From positions 1 through 61,597 of the forward strand of contig NZ_SCHN01000028.1 of NCBI RefSeq assembly GCF_004120195.1: DNA of 61,597 nucleotides, written 5' to 3'. This DNA is from Enterovibrio baiacu. Lineage in GTDB: Bacteria; Pseudomonadota; Gammaproteobacteria; Enterobacterales; Vibrionaceae. Position 1 is the stretch's first letter, and the number at the start of each line of letters is the position of its first letter. Below are positions 47,038-56,804 of this stretch, piece by piece. Below the pieces are notes generated by a model. It searched no databases. It was not told the DNA's origin and saw nothing but the letters and a program-made list of their open reading frames with translations. The position numbers and the translations under genes are program-made.

Positions 47038-47888
47038 GTCAAACACGTTCGGTATGGCCATCACCTGCCAAACTCAACCTTTTTCTCTACATCACGGGTC
47101 AACGAGAAAACGGCTACCACGATTTGCAAACCCTGTTCCAATTCCTCGATTACGGCGACACACTCACCATCACGCCCAATGAAACAGGCAAAGTGACCCT
47201 ATCACCAGACATTGAAGGCGTTCCGGTAGAAAGCAATTTGATTTACCGCGCCGCCATGGCATTGAAAAGTAACGCATCACACTCACTCGGTGCGCATATT
47301 CATGTCAATAAAGTGCTGCCAATGGGCGGTGGCTTAGGTGGCGGCTCATCGAATGCCGCCACCACCCTCGTTGCACTCAACCACCTTTGGAACACAGGTC
47401 GCTCAACTGACGAACTGGCAGAGATGGGCTTGGCGCTAGGCGCTGATGTACCCGTGTTCGTTCGTGGCGTGACTGCTTTCGCAGAAGGGGTTGGCGAATT
47501 GCTTCAACCTGCCTACGCTGAAGAGAAATGGTATATAGTTGCTAAACCGGACGTAAGCATCGAAACAGCAAAAATTTTTGGTCACCCTCACCTGACTCGC
47601 GACACGCCAAAGCGCTCACTAAATGCGCTATTGGCGGGAAATTACGAAAACGATTGCGAAAAGATAGTGAGAGAGTTGTTTCCAGAGGTTGATAAGGCTA
47701 TTTCGTGGCTGCTAGAATACGCGCCGTCAAGATTGACCGGAACGGGCGCCTGCGTCTTCGCGGAATTCGAAAATGAAGCAGCGGCTCGTTCAACATTAAA
47801 CAAATTGCCCGACTGGCTTTCTGGATTCGTCGCGAGAGGTGTGAATACATCACCGCTTGTAACCACGCTGAACGAACAAACCCAGTGA
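47034..47888 (+). CDS. ispE: 4-diphosphocytidyl-2-C-methylerythritol kinase
   Basis: 284 residues, GHMP kinase family. [20 protein letters not shown] and [15 protein letters not shown] form the N-terminal part. The ATP-binding glycine loop is [16 protein letters not shown], and the C-terminal motif is [14 protein letters not shown]. It phosphorylates CDP-methylerythritol in the MEP isoprenoid pathway. The ATG overlaps the lolB stop (ATGA). Confidence 0.97.
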   Translation: MSQTRSVWPSPAKLNLFLYITGQRENGYHDLQTLFQFLDYGDTLTITPNETGKVTLSPDIEGVPVESNLIYRAAMALKSNASHSLGAHIHVNKVLPMGGGLGGGSSNAATTLVALNHLWNTGRSTDELAEMGLALGADVPVFVRGVTAFAEGVGELLQPAYAEEKWYIVAKPDVSIETAKIFGHPHLTRDTPKRSLNALLAGNYENDCEKIVRELFPEVDKAISWLLEYAPSRLTGTGACVFAEFENEAAARSTLNKLPDWLSGFVARGVNTSPLVTTLNEQTQ

Positions 47889-47930
47889 GACAGACAAAAA
47901 TCAATGGATACAACCCCGAGGTTTTCCACC

Positions 47931-48875
47931 GTGCCTGATATGAAGCTGTTTGCTGGTAATGCAACGCCTGTACTCGCCCAACGCATCGCGAATCGCCTAT
48001 ATATGTCACTAGGTGACGCAACCGTTAGCCGTTTTTCTGACGGAGAAGTGTGTGTACAAATCAATGAAAACGTACGGGGTAGCGACGTATTCGTTATCCA
48101 GTCGACATGTGCGCCAACCAATGACAACCTAATGGAATTGGTTGTGATGATCGACGCACTGCGTCGAGCATCAGCTGGCCGAATCACTGCTGTTATTCCT
48201 TACTTTGGTTACGCTCGTCAGGACCGTCGTGTTCGTTCAGCGCGTGTGCCAATCACTGCTAAAGTTATCGCAGACTTCCTGTCAAACGTAGGTGTTGACC
48301 GCGTATTGACGGTTGACCTGCATGCAGAGCAAATCCAAGGCTTCTTCGACGTACCAGTAGACAACATCTTCGGTACACCTGTTCTGTTGGAAGACATGCT
48401 GGCGAAGAAACTGGAAGATCCTGTTGTTGTTTCTCCAGACATCGGTGGTGTTGTACGTGCGCGTGCAACGGCAAAACTTCTGGATGACACAGACATCGCG
48501 ATCATCGACAAACGCCGTCCACGTGCGAACGTTTCTCAGGTTATGCACCTTATCGGTGACGTTGAAGGCCGTGACTGCATCATCGTTGATGACATGATCG
48601 ACACCGGTGGCACACTGTGTAAAGCTGCAGAAGCACTGAAAAACCGTGGCGCGAAGCGTGTATTCGCATACGCAACCCACGCAGTGTTCTCTGGCAACGC
48701 GCCACAAAACATCAAAGAATCAGTGATTGACGAAGTTATCGTAACCGACTCCATCCCACTGACTGCTGAAATGCAAGCAACAGGTCGTGTTTCTCAACTG
48801 ACCCTGTCTGGCATGCTGGCTGAAGCTATTCGCCGTATCAGCAACGAAGAATCAATCTCAGCAATGTTCGATTAA
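47931..48875 (+). CDS. prs: Ribose-phosphate pyrophosphokinase Prs
   Basis: 314 residues, starting at a GTG that gives the conserved start [11 protein letters not shown]; a GAGG lies 9 nt before. Frames from earlier codons would add residues absent from relatives. The body has [38 protein letters not shown] and the PRPP loop [20 protein letters not shown]. It makes PRPP for nucleotides, histidine, tryptophan and NAD. It follows ispE by about 40 bp and is ended by a strong terminator. Confidence 0.97.
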   Translation: MPDMKLFAGNATPVLAQRIANRLYMSLGDATVSRFSDGEVCVQINENVRGSDVFVIQSTCAPTNDNLMELVVMIDALRRASAGRITAVIPYFGYARQDRRVRSARVPITAKVIADFLSNVGVDRVLTVDLHAEQIQGFFDVPVDNIFGTPVLLEDMLAKKLEDPVVVSPDIGGVVRARATAKLLDDTDIAIIDKRRPRANVSQVMHLIGDVEGRDCIIVDDMIDTGGTLCKAAEALKNRGAKRVFAYATHAVFSGNAPQNIKESVIDEVIVTDSIPLTAEMQATGRVSQLTLSGMLAEAIRRISNEESISAMFD

Positions 48876-48890
48876 TCGAATACTTACGAG

Positions 48891-48921
48891 AAAAAACGCC
48901 CTGCTCATGCAGGGCGTTTTT
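48891..48921 (+). terminator. Terminator of prs
   Basis: Arms aaaacgccctgc and gcagggcgtttt (12 bp) with a 4-nt loop, then T. Confidence 0.92.
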
Positions 48922-49076
48922 GTTTCTGGCGTTATCCGCAGTCCATCTCGCCATGTCCTGCATCTTCAAGTTGCTTGGGTATAGTGGTAGGATATGCCGC
49001 CTTTAGCGCTGACGAGTGAGCCTCTCGGGACTTCCTCGCGCCTGACGTGTTAAACAATAACAACGAGAATCTCATC

Positions 49077-49667
49077 GTGAGCGACCAAATTCGCCTTTTA
49101 GTGGGGCTGGCTAATCCAGGGCCAGAATATGCAAAAACCCGCCACAATGCGGGCGCTTGGGTAGTCGAAGAGTTAGCCCGTATTCATAACGTGCAACTCA
49201 AAGAAGACAAAAAGTACTTTGGGCTGACTGCCAGAATCAGCATCGGTGGTGAAGATCTCCGCTTGTTGATCCCGACAACCTTTATGAACCTATCGGGCAA
49301 GGCCGTGGCACCACTGGCAAAATTCTTCCAGATTAAGCCAGAAGAAATTATGGTTGCCCATGACGAGCTAGACTTGCCTCCGGGTGTCGCTAAATTTAAG
49401 AAAGGCGGTGGCCATGGCGGTCACAATGGTCTTCGCGACATCATCAGTAAAATGGGCAACAACAAAGAATTCTACCGTCTTCGAATTGGGATCGGGCATC
49501 CCGGTCACAAAGACAAAGTTGCAGGGTTTGTATTAACCAAAGCGCCTGCAAACGAACAAAGCCAAATCGAACAAGCAGTTGATGAAGCGGTACGCTGTAT
49601 CGACATTTTGCTCAAAGACGATTTGGCCAAGGCGCAAAACCGCCTTCATACATTTAAAGCGCAATAG
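49077..49667 (+). CDS. pth: Peptidyl-tRNA hydrolase
   Basis: 196 residues. [20 protein letters not shown] with the catalytic His, [39 protein letters not shown] and [10 protein letters not shown] are the family blocks. It frees peptides from prematurely released peptidyl-tRNAs. I chose the GTG at 49077 because it gives the usual family start ([10 protein letters not shown]); an upstream GTG at 49047 would add an Asn-rich extension. ychF follows 26 nt later, a common pairing. Confidence 0.96.
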   Translation: MSDQIRLLVGLANPGPEYAKTRHNAGAWVVEELARIHNVQLKEDKKYFGLTARISIGGEDLRLLIPTTFMNLSGKAVAPLAKFFQIKPEEIMVAHDELDLPPGVAKFKKGGGHGGHNGLRDIISKMGNNKEFYRLRIGIGHPGHKDKVAGFVLTKAPANEQSQIEQAVDEAVRCIDILLKDDLAKAQNRLHTFKAQ

Positions 49668-49693
49668 CGCCATAAACGAAAGGTTACCATCTC

Positions 49694-50785
49694 ATGGGTT
49701 TTAAATGCGGTATCGTTGGCTTGCCAAACGTAGGTAAATCAACTCTGTTCAACGCTCTGACGAAAGCCGGTATCGAAGCGGCAAACTTCCCGTTCTGTAC
49801 CATTGAACCAAACACGGGTGTGGTACCTGTGCCGGATCTTCGCTTGGATGCACTGGCAAAAATCGTTAACCCTCAACGTATTCTGCCAACCACGATGGAA
49901 TTCGTAGACATCGCAGGTCTGGTTGCAGGCGCGTCAAAAGGTGAAGGTCTAGGTAACAAATTCCTAGCAAACATCCGTGAAACCGATGCGATTGGTCACG
50001 TTGTTCGTTGTTTTGAAAACGACAACATTATCCACGTAGCGGGTAAAGTTGATCCAGCAGATGACATCGAAGTCATCAACACAGAGCTAGCACTGGCTGA
50101 CCTTGAAGCGTGTGAGCGTGCAATGCAACGCCAAGCGAAGAAGGCAAAAGGCGGCGACCGTGATGCGAAAATTGAAATTGCAGTGCTTGAAAAGCTACTT
50201 CCTGTACTGGAAGAAGGCAACATGCTGCGTTCAGTTGAGCTGACCAAAGAAGAAAAAGCAGCGGTTGATTACCTGAACTTCTTGACCATGAAGCCAACCA
50301 TGTACATCGCGAACGTGAACGATGACGGCTTTGAAAACAACCCATACCTCGACAAAGTGCGCGAAATCGCTGCTGCTGAGAACGCAACCGTTGTTGCTGT
50401 TTGTGCGGAGATTGAAGGCGAGCTTTCAGAGCTAGATGCTGATGAAGCGGCTGTTTTCCTTGAAGAAATGGGTCTGGAAGAGCCAGGTCTTAACCGTGTT
50501 ATCCGTTCAGGCTATGAACTACTCACGCTACAGACTTACTTCACCGCTGGCGTGAAAGAAGTGCGTGCATGGACTGTTCCAGTGGGTGCGACTGCGCCGC
50601 AAGCTGCTGGTAAAATCCACACCGACTTCGAAAAAGGCTTTATCCGTGCTGAAATCATTGGCTACAACGATTTCATCGACAACAACGGTGAAGCTGGCGC
50701 GAAAGTCGCTGGTAAATGGCGTTTGGAAGGTAAAGAATACATTGTTAAAGATGGCGATGTTATCCACTTCCGCTTTAACGTTTAA
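49694..50785 (+). CDS. ychF: Redox-regulated ATPase YchF (OLA1)
   Basis: 363 residues. The Obg-family P-loop is [20 protein letters not shown], the switch II region is [20 protein letters not shown], and NVNDD replaces the GTP-specific NKxD motif, so ATP preference is expected. The C-terminal part is a TGS domain (about 275-360; [20 protein letters not shown]). YchF binds ribosomes and is linked to oxidative stress responses. A terminator follows. Confidence 0.97.
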   Translation: MGFKCGIVGLPNVGKSTLFNALTKAGIEAANFPFCTIEPNTGVVPVPDLRLDALAKIVNPQRILPTTMEFVDIAGLVAGASKGEGLGNKFLANIRETDAIGHVVRCFENDNIIHVAGKVDPADDIEVINTELALADLEACERAMQRQAKKAKGGDRDAKIEIAVLEKLLPVLEEGNMLRSVELTKEEKAAVDYLNFLTMKPTMYIANVNDDGFENNPYLDKVREIAAAENATVVAVCAEIEGELSELDADEAAVFLEEMGLEEPGLNRVIRSGYELLTLQTYFTAGVKEVRAWTVPVGATAPQAAGKIHTDFEKGFIRAEIIGYNDFIDNNGEAGAKVAGKWRLEGKEYIVKDGDVIHFRFNV

Positions 50786-50805
50786 TTCCCATCGTTAACG
50801 CGATT

Positions 50806-50834
50806 TTAAAAGCTGGCTTTTGCCAGCTTTTTTC
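50806..50834 (+). terminator. Terminator of ychF
   Basis: Arms aaaagctggc and gccagctttt with a 4-nt loop and T6. Confidence 0.9.
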
Positions 50835-50948
50835 GTTTTAGATCTCCCTAGTTTCGCCATTTGCAGACCAAATGAATAAGAAAACACCTCCCCCTGCTCA
50901 AAATCACAGCGAAGTCACCAATATGATAAAAAAAGCATGGAAAAAAGG

Positions 50949-50977
50949 TTGACGACACCCGAGGTTCTTCGCATAAT
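50949..50977 (+). promoter_or_regulatory. Promoter of the eight-gene tRNA operon
   Basis: TTGACG (50949-50954), a 17-bp spacer and CATAAT (50972-50977) are followed by GCGCCCCGC, a GC-rich discriminator typical of stringently controlled stable-RNA promoters. The first tRNA starts about 33 bp after the expected transcription start. Confidence 0.85.
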
Positions 50978-51016
50978 GCGCCCCGCACTCAGGGCATGTC
51001 CCTGAACGAAAAAGAT

Positions 51017-51093
51017 GGCTACGTAGCTCAGTTGGTTAGAGCACATCACTCATAATGATGGGGTCACAGGTTCGAATCCCGTCGTAGCCACCA
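51017..51093 (+). tRNA. tRNA-Met(CAT), elongator, copy 1
   Basis: 77 nt, identical in pattern to the E. coli elongator gene metT/metU (GGCTACGTAGCTCAGTTGG, anticodon CAT) with encoded CCA. The first pair G-C rules out the initiator tRNA. Confidence 0.97.
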
Positions 51094-51135
51094 TCTTTTC
51101 AACGTGCGACGCTTTCTTAATGAAAGCAACAATAT

Positions 51136-51220
51136 GCGGAAGTGGCGAAATTGGTAGACGCACCAGATTTAGGTTCTGGCGCCGCAAGGTGTGAGAGTTC
51201 AAGTCTCTCCTTCCGCACCA
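51136..51220 (+). tRNA. tRNA-Leu(TAG), copy 1
   Basis: 85-nt class II tRNA with a long variable arm and anticodon TAG in CCAGATTTAGGTTCTGG; encoded CCA. Confidence 0.97.
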
Positions 51221-51255
51221 TATTTAAAGGATCACGCTTATAGCGTGATTGCTGT

Positions 51256-51330
51256 TGGGGTATCGCCAAGCGGTAAGGCAGCGGCTTTTGATGCCGCCAT
51301 TCCCTGGTTCGAATCCAGGTACCCCAGCCA
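51256..51330 (+). tRNA. tRNA-Gln(TTG), copy 1
   Basis: 75 nt, starting TGGGGTATCGCCAAGCGG, anticodon TTG, with encoded CCA (GCCA end). Confidence 0.97.
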
Positions 51331-51341
51331 TATTCTGGCTT

Positions 51342-51418
51342 GGCTACGTAGCTCAGTTGGTTAGAGCACATCACTCATAATGATGGGGTCACAGGTTCGA
51401 ATCCCGTCGTAGCCACCA
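51342..51418 (+). tRNA. tRNA-Met(CAT), elongator, copy 2
   Basis: 77 nt, identical to copy 1, 11 bp after the preceding tRNA-Gln. Confidence 0.97.
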
Positions 51419-51498
51419 TTAATTCGAAGGCCTTTGGCTTTCAAAACAGACTGACACTGTCACGTGTTCCGAAGCGTTAGCTTTAGTCTGAAAAATTT

Positions 51499-51583
51499 GC
51501 GGAAGTGGCGAAATTGGTAGACGCACCAGATTTAGGTTCTGGCGCCGCAAGGTGTGAGAGTTCAAGTCTCTCCTTCCGCACCA
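51499..51583 (+). tRNA. tRNA-Leu(TAG), copy 2
   Basis: 85 nt, identical to copy 1. Confidence 0.97.
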
Positions 51584-51660
51584 TATATCTTGTTCCTCTC
51601 AGCCTTCAACGGTGAAGAGAAGGTTTCAGACAAGACTAAAAAACTGAAACTACTAGGATT

Positions 51661-51745
51661 GCGGAAGTGGCGAAATTGGTAGACGCACCAGATTTAGGTT
51701 CTGGCGCCGCGAGGTGTGAGAGTTCAAGTCTCTCCTTCCGCACCA
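51661..51745 (+). tRNA. tRNA-Leu(TAG), copy 3
   Basis: 85 nt. It differs from the other copies by one base: A to G in the variable-arm region (GCCGCGAGG in place of GCCGCAAGG). Confidence 0.97.
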
Positions 51746-51816
51746 ATCCTCTTGCTCTTTATAGCTGCTTTCTGGCAGAATAAAGAAATCAGGCAAGTAA
51801 AAATTCTGATAACAAT

Positions 51817-51901
51817 GCGGAAGTGGCGAAATTGGTAGACGCACCAGATTTAGGTTCTGGCGCCGCAAGGTGTGAGAGTTCAAGTCTCTCCTTCCGCACC
51901 A
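51817..51901 (+). tRNA. tRNA-Leu(TAG), copy 4
   Basis: 85 nt, identical to copy 1. Confidence 0.97.
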
Positions 51902-51937
51902 TATTTTAAGAGTCATGCTTCAATGCGTGAATTCTGT

Positions 51938-52012
51938 TGGGGTATCGCCAAGCGGTAAGGCAGCGGCTTTTGATGCCGCCATTCCCTGGTTCGAATCCAG
52001 GTACCCCAGCCA
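51938..52012 (+). tRNA. tRNA-Gln(TTG), copy 2
   Basis: 75 nt, identical to copy 1; last tRNA of the operon, about 10 bp before its terminator. Confidence 0.97.
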
Positions 52013-52020
52013 CAACATTT

Positions 52021-52050
52021 AAAAGCTCACCTTCGGGTGGGCTTTTTTTG
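52021..52050 (+). terminator. Terminator of the tRNA operon
   Basis: Arms agctcacc and ggtgggct with a stable TTCG tetraloop and T7. Confidence 0.92.
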
Positions 52051-52181
52051 TTTTAGCCCCCCTCTTCTTGTTCCTTCTCTCGTTTTTCCTTTTTATTCGT
52101 ATGGTTGAATCATTTCACATACGCTGTAGTCTTACTTCTCAACGCTTATCGACCTACGCATTTACGCAGGGAAGCAGCAGT

Positions 52182-53669
52182 ATGACGAATCGCACCCATT
52201 TTCCAAACACTAACCCTATTTCCACGCAGCGCTATACCAGCCTGCCTGACGATATGTATGTCGCTTTAGCACCCAAGCGTAGTGAAAGCCCAACAATGCT
52301 CACCCTCAACAAAGGGCTGATTGAAGAATATGGCCTTTCTACTGAATGGTTCGACAGTGAAGATGCGCTCGGTTTCTTATCGGGCAATCACGATTATGAC
52401 GGTGCTTCTCCGATTGCCATGGCGTATTCCGGCCACCAGTTTGGGCATTTTTCTCCCCTGCTTGGCGATGGTCGCGCGCACATGCTCGGCCAACTGACAA
52501 CGGCTGACGGCAAACGCGTGGATGTGCAACTTAAAGGCTCAGGGCGAACCCCTTTTTCTCGCGGCGGTGATGGTAGAGCCACGCTCGGTGCAGTTATCCG
52601 CGAATACCTCATCAGCGAAGCCATGGCAGGTCTTGGCATTCCTACGACACGCACATTGGCCTTGGTGACAACGGGTGACAGCATCATGCGTGATTACCAA
52701 ATGGTACCCGGTGCGATTCAGGTGAGAACAGCTGAAAGCCATTTGCGTGTCGGTTCGTTCCAATACGCCTATTCGAAACTGGGAAAAGAAGGCGTACAGG
52801 CACTTGCTGATTTCGCGATTGAAGCGCATTTCCCCGACATCAAAGACAGAGATGACAAATACCCTGCTTTCCTCGAAGCCGTTTCTCTTCGCCAAGCTGA
52901 TTTGATTTCACAATGGATGCTTGTGGGCTTTATTCATGGTGTCATGAACACCGATAACGCCGCCATTGTTGGTGAGTCTATCGATTTCGGCCCCTGTGCC
53001 TTTATGGATGATTTCAAAGCCAATCAAGTCTTCAGCTCCATCGACCGAGACAGTCGCTATGCGTGGAAGCAACAAGCCTCCATTGGCTATTGGAATTTAC
53101 AGCGACTCGCAGAAACCTTATTGCCGCTGTTTGATGAAGACACTGACAAGGCAGTGAACATTGCCGAGGCACACATTGGCGCGTTCGTTCCACGCTTCCA
53201 ATTGGCGTTCCAAGAAGGACTAAAGCGAAAGCTTGGGATAACCAGTGATTCAGATGCCGCAGAGGCATTTGTTGATGACGTGCTGCCAATGCTCGAGGAC
53301 GAACGTATCGACTTTACCTTGTTCTTTGATGCGCTCACCAAAGTGGCAGAAGGCAGCGCAGAAGATACCCTGCTGCGTTATTTCGATCATGCAGAAAAAG
53401 GAAAGGAATGGCTGGCGAAATGGCAACAATTTAGCGCCCGAGACCAAGCAACGTTATCCGCCATGAGAAACGCTAATCCTGCATTGATTGCAAGGAACCA
53501 CCAGGTGGAGAAAGCCATTGAAGACGCCACAGAACGCAATGACTTCACGTTATTTCATCGACTCAGTCATGCTTTGAAAAACCCTTACGTGGTCAGCGAT
53601 CAAAACACCGACCTTCAAGACGCACCGCGACCAGAGCAATGTGTATTGCGTACCTTCTGTGGAACCTAA
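52182..53669 (+). CDS. selO: Protein adenylyltransferase SelO
   Basis: 495 residues from the ATG at 52182; an earlier ATG at 52068 would overlap the tRNA-operon terminator region and is unlikely. The YdiU/SelO blocks are AYSGHQFGHFSPLLGDGRAH, QLKGSGRTPFSRGGDGRATL, REYLISEAMAGLGIPTTRTL, GFIHGVMNTDN and the metal-site region IDFGPCAFMDDF. SelO is a pseudokinase that attaches AMP to proteins during redox stress. The C terminus is FCGT; this bacterial form has Cys where eukaryotic homologues may carry selenocysteine, and there is no recoded TGA. Confidence 0.94.
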   Translation: MTNRTHFPNTNPISTQRYTSLPDDMYVALAPKRSESPTMLTLNKGLIEEYGLSTEWFDSEDALGFLSGNHDYDGASPIAMAYSGHQFGHFSPLLGDGRAHMLGQLTTADGKRVDVQLKGSGRTPFSRGGDGRATLGAVIREYLISEAMAGLGIPTTRTLALVTTGDSIMRDYQMVPGAIQVRTAESHLRVGSFQYAYSKLGKEGVQALADFAIEAHFPDIKDRDDKYPAFLEAVSLRQADLISQWMLVGFIHGVMNTDNAAIVGESIDFGPCAFMDDFKANQVFSSIDRDSRYAWKQQASIGYWNLQRLAETLLPLFDEDTDKAVNIAEAHIGAFVPRFQLAFQEGLKRKLGITSDSDAAEAFVDDVLPMLEDERIDFTLFFDALTKVAEGSAEDTLLRYFDHAEKGKEWLAKWQQFSARDQATLSAMRNANPALIARNHQVEKAIEDATERNDFTLFHRLSHALKNPYVVSDQNTDLQDAPRPEQCVLRTFCGT

Positions 53670-53704
53670 TACCGCCTTGAGGCATAGCGCTAACCCATAT
53701 CCAT

Positions 53705-53734
53705 AAAAAATGGGGCATCATCGCTCCATTTTCA
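53705..53734. terminator. Bidirectional hairpin between selO and ubiF
   Basis: Arms aaaatggggc and gctccatttt (one mismatch) with a 6-nt loop, with A-rich and T-rich flanks. Confidence 0.7.
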
Positions 53735-53759
53735 ATTGCACAACGGTAACCCTTAAGGG

Positions 53760-54920
53760 CTAAAGGCCCATGGCATATTTCAGCACCTGCGTTTTTATCG
53801 GCCCACTGTTTTCGGCAACCTTTAAACCTATATTGCGCAGCAGCTTCAACGGCGCAATATCGTTACTGAACCCACCGTAAAACACATCCATGCCCGCCTG
53901 CATCAAGAGATTATCAGGCTTACGTTTTCGCTCATAAGCAGCAAAAACAGCGCTATCAGCCCACTCAGTGCCAGCATCCGCAACCACATCGAGCAAGGCA
54001 TCGACATCTTTGAACCCGAGGTTAACCCCCTGCCCTGCAAGTGGGTTGATGGTATGCGCTGCATCCCCCAAGAGCACAACGCCTTTGCTGTAATAACGCT
54101 GAGCATGACGACGGGTGAGTGGGAATGCGCCTTGCGCGATAACCTCAATCTCGCCAAGCTCTGGTGGGAAATGCGACACAATTTCTTGTTTTAGCGCGTC
54201 TGGCGACATCGCACCAAGCTGCTTGATGCGTGTGGGATTGTCATACCACACCAGCGAACCTTGATGACCCGGTAGCGGCAAAAATGAGCGCGGGCCTTCT
54301 GGCGTAAACCACTGCCACGTAATGTCTTGCTGCGGCAGTTCGGTGCTTACGTTCACCAGCATGCAGTGTTGTCGATAATCCCATGCCGTTACGCCAATGT
54401 TGGCATAATCACGAACGCGAGAGTTTGCACCGTCTGCACCGACGAGCCAGAGACCGAGTAGCTGCTCACCGTTATCCAGTTCAACAGCATGCCCGTCTTG
54501 TTCCGCCCATAGGGTTTTGATTGTATTCGGACAGAACAAGGTTAAATTCTCATGGGCTTCACACGCTTCCCACAGTGCCAATTGGAGAATGCGGTTTTCG
54601 ACAATAAAACCCAACTCCATCAAATCCATGCTGTCACTGCTAAAGCGGATCCGACAATCTGGGTGATCCCACGTTTCCAATCGACGGTAAGGGCAAAGCC
54701 GCATCTTAAGCACGGCATCCCACACTTTGAGCGATTTGAGCAAAGAAACCGAAGACGGTGAAATCGCGGAAACCCTCAAATCCATAGGCTGCTCAGCGGA
54801 AAAAGGCTTGGGCGCTTCTCTTTCCACCATGGCAACACGCTTTCCCTGCTTAGCAAGGCCAAGTGCCGTTGCGGCGCCCACCATGCCGCCGCCAACCACG
54901 ATAATATCGAATTGTTTCAT
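53760..54920 (-). CDS. ubiF: FAD-dependent ubiquinone hydroxylase (UbiF type)
   Basis: 386-residue flavoprotein monooxygenase. The N-terminal dinucleotide motif is VVGGGMVGAATALGLAKQGK, the mid motif LVGADGANSRVRDYANIGV (DG) and the C-terminal GD motif is LLGDAAHTINPLAGQGVNLG. UbiF, UbiH and UbiI share this fold. Its position next to miaB matches the E. coli ubiF locus, so C-6 hydroxylation of the demethoxyubiquinone intermediate is inferred from context. The divergent gap to miaB is about 290 bp. Confidence 0.88.
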   Translation of the reverse strand: MKQFDIIVVGGGMVGAATALGLAKQGKRVAMVEREAPKPFSAEQPMDLRVSAISPSSVSLLKSLKVWDAVLKMRLCPYRRLETWDHPDCRIRFSSDSMDLMELGFIVENRILQLALWEACEAHENLTLFCPNTIKTLWAEQDGHAVELDNGEQLLGLWLVGADGANSRVRDYANIGVTAWDYRQHCMLVNVSTELPQQDITWQWFTPEGPRSFLPLPGHQGSLVWYDNPTRIKQLGAMSPDALKQEIVSHFPPELGEIEVIAQGAFPLTRRHAQRYYSKGVVLLGDAAHTINPLAGQGVNLGFKDVDALLDVVADAGTEWADSAVFAAYERKRKPDNLLMQAGMDVFYGGFSNDIAPLKLLRNIGLKVAENSGPIKTQVLKYAMGL

Positions 54921-55032
54921 AAGACAATCTCTTTAAATCCTTCCTGCATTCTACTGACAACCAGATTAAATGCGACATTCAGGGGCTTATCTCCGCGTGA
55001 AATCCACCATTAAATTTGGGGAGAAGGTGATC

Positions 55033-55061
55033 TGGTCACAGAATGTCTAAAGCAGTACAAT
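55033..55061 (+). promoter_or_regulatory. Putative promoter of the miaB operon
   Basis: TGGTCA, a 17-bp spacer and TACAAT (55056-55061), about 150 bp before miaB. The -10 is good and the -35 fair. Nothing else was recognised in the ubiF-miaB gap. Confidence 0.45.
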
Positions 55062-55212
55062 ACGCGGCTTGCTGTTAACCAGCGCAGTTTCTCTGCGGGT
55101 TAACCAAAAACAGAATAAACATTTTCGGCTGACACTAAACACCCTGAAATTGCATCGTGTGTAGACCTCTCAGCCGAAAGACGTAGAAACATCAACATGA
55201 GCAATGAGTTAC

Positions 55213-56637
55213 ATGGCTAAGAAACTGCTGATCAAAACCTGGGGCTGTCAGATGAATGAATACGATTCATCAAAAATGGCAGATCTTCTCAATGCGGCCG
55301 GCGGCTACGAGTTGACCGAAGAGCCGGAAGAAGCAGACGTACTGCTGCTTAATACCTGTTCGATCCGTGAGAAAGCTCAGGAGAAAGTGTTCCACCAATT
55401 GGGACGCTGGAAAAACTTAAAAGATCAGAACCCTGATCTTGTGATCGGTGTTGGCGGTTGTGTGGCAACGCAAGAAGGCGACCACATTCGCGAACGCGCA
55501 CCTTATGTTGATGTGATTTTTGGCCCTCAAACGCTGCACCGTTTGCCTGAGATGATTAAACAATCTCGCGCAGACCATGGCCCAGTGATGGACATTTCTT
55601 TCCCAGAGATCGAAAAGTTCGATAACTTGCCAGAGCCCCGTGCAGAAGGCCCAACCGCATTCGTTTCCATCATGGAAGGTTGTTCAAAGTACTGCACATT
55701 CTGTGTTGTACCTTACACCCGCGGTGAAGAAGTCAGCCGTCCACTTGACGACGTACTTTACGAAATCGCACAGCTTGCAGAGCAAGGCGTGCGTGAAGTT
55801 AACCTATTGGGTCAAAACGTGAATGCTTACCGCGGCGAAATGCACGATGGTGAGATTTGTTCATTTGCAGAATTGCTACGCTATGTGGCGGCGATCGACG
55901 GTATCGACCGTATTCGCTACACCACCAGCCACCCAATCGAGTTTACTGACGACATCATTGACGTGTACCGCGATACACCTGAAGTGGTTAGCCACCTGCA
56001 CTTGCCAGTGCAAAGTGGTTCAGACCGTATTCTGACCATGATGAAGCGTCCACATACTGCGATCGAATATAAATCGAAGATCCGTAAGTTGCGTGAAGCG
56101 CGCCCTGACATCGCCATGAGTTCTGACTTCATCGTTGGTTTCCCTGGTGAAGAAGACGCAGATTTCCAAGCGACCATGAAGCTTATCCGCGACATTAACT
56201 TCGACATGAGCTTTAGCTTCGTGTACTCACCACGCCCAGGCACACCAGCGGCAGACATGCCAGATGACACGCCTGAACAAGTGAAGAAAGAGCGCTTGTA
56301 CGAGCTGCAACAGCAAATCAACGCACAGACCATGATCTTTGCGCGCCAAATGCTGGACACAGAGCAACGTATCTTGGTTGAAGGTCCATCTCGTAAGAAT
56401 CTCATGGAGCTTCGCGGCCGTACTGAAAACAACCGCGTGGTGAATTTTGAAGGTTCTGTAGATTTGATCGGTCAATTTGTAGACGTGAAGATCACAGACG
56501 TATTGACCAACTCACTACGTGGTGAATTGATTCGTACTGAAAAAGACATGAACTTGCGTATCGCTATCTCTCCTTCTGAGATGATGGCAAAGACGCGCAA
56601 AGAAGATGATCTTGGCGTGGGCGTGTATACTCCGTAA
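55213..56637 (+). CDS. miaB: tRNA-2-methylthio-N6-dimethylallyladenosine synthase
   Basis: 474 residues, equal to E. coli MiaB when the ATG at 55213 ([20 protein letters not shown]) is used. The methylthiotransferase domain has the three auxiliary-cluster Cys ([30 protein letters not shown]). The radical-SAM cluster is [17 protein letters not shown], and a TRAM domain ends the protein. It adds the methylthio group to A37 of tRNAs reading UNN codons. First gene of the miaB-ybeZ-ybeY-ybeX-lnt operon. Confidence 0.98.
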   Translation: MAKKLLIKTWGCQMNEYDSSKMADLLNAAGGYELTEEPEEADVLLLNTCSIREKAQEKVFHQLGRWKNLKDQNPDLVIGVGGCVATQEGDHIRERAPYVDVIFGPQTLHRLPEMIKQSRADHGPVMDISFPEIEKFDNLPEPRAEGPTAFVSIMEGCSKYCTFCVVPYTRGEEVSRPLDDVLYEIAQLAEQGVREVNLLGQNVNAYRGEMHDGEICSFAELLRYVAAIDGIDRIRYTTSHPIEFTDDIIDVYRDTPEVVSHLHLPVQSGSDRILTMMKRPHTAIEYKSKIRKLREARPDIAMSSDFIVGFPGEEDADFQATMKLIRDINFDMSFSFVYSPRPGTPAADMPDDTPEQVKKERLYELQQQINAQTMIFARQMLDTEQRILVEGPSRKNLMELRGRTENNRVVNFEGSVDLIGQFVDVKITDVLTNSLRGELIRTEKDMNLRIAISPSEMMAKTRKEDDLGVGVYTP

Positions 56638-56666
56638 TAACACGGTAGCCACACGGCCATTCGACA

Positions 56667-56717
56667 CCCCGCTGTCACGGCGGGGGTAATCACTGGTTTT
56701 AGGCGCGAGTGCGCGCC
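56667..56717 (+). other. Two GC-rich hairpins between miaB and ybeZ
   Basis: ccccgc/gcggggg (56667-56686) and ggcgcg/cgcgcc (56702-56717). Neither has a U-run, so they may be processing or stability elements rather than a terminator. Confidence 0.4.
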
Positions 56718-56804
56718 GCCATATCACCGTCAAGACAAGCTGCGAGAAGCTTCCATCCCTACGCAGCTTCTATTGATAGAGATATTAAGCTTGCGAGGAC
56801 AGCA

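Noticed and set aside
51117-51916. Minus-strand frames across the tRNA operon (peptides such as RRDLNSHT)
   Set aside because: They are antisense translations of tRNA-Leu and tRNA-Gln genes and repeat exactly with the tRNA copies.
53600-53669. Selenocysteine at the SelO C terminus
   Set aside because: The protein ends FCGT with a normal Cys codon and then a TAA stop.
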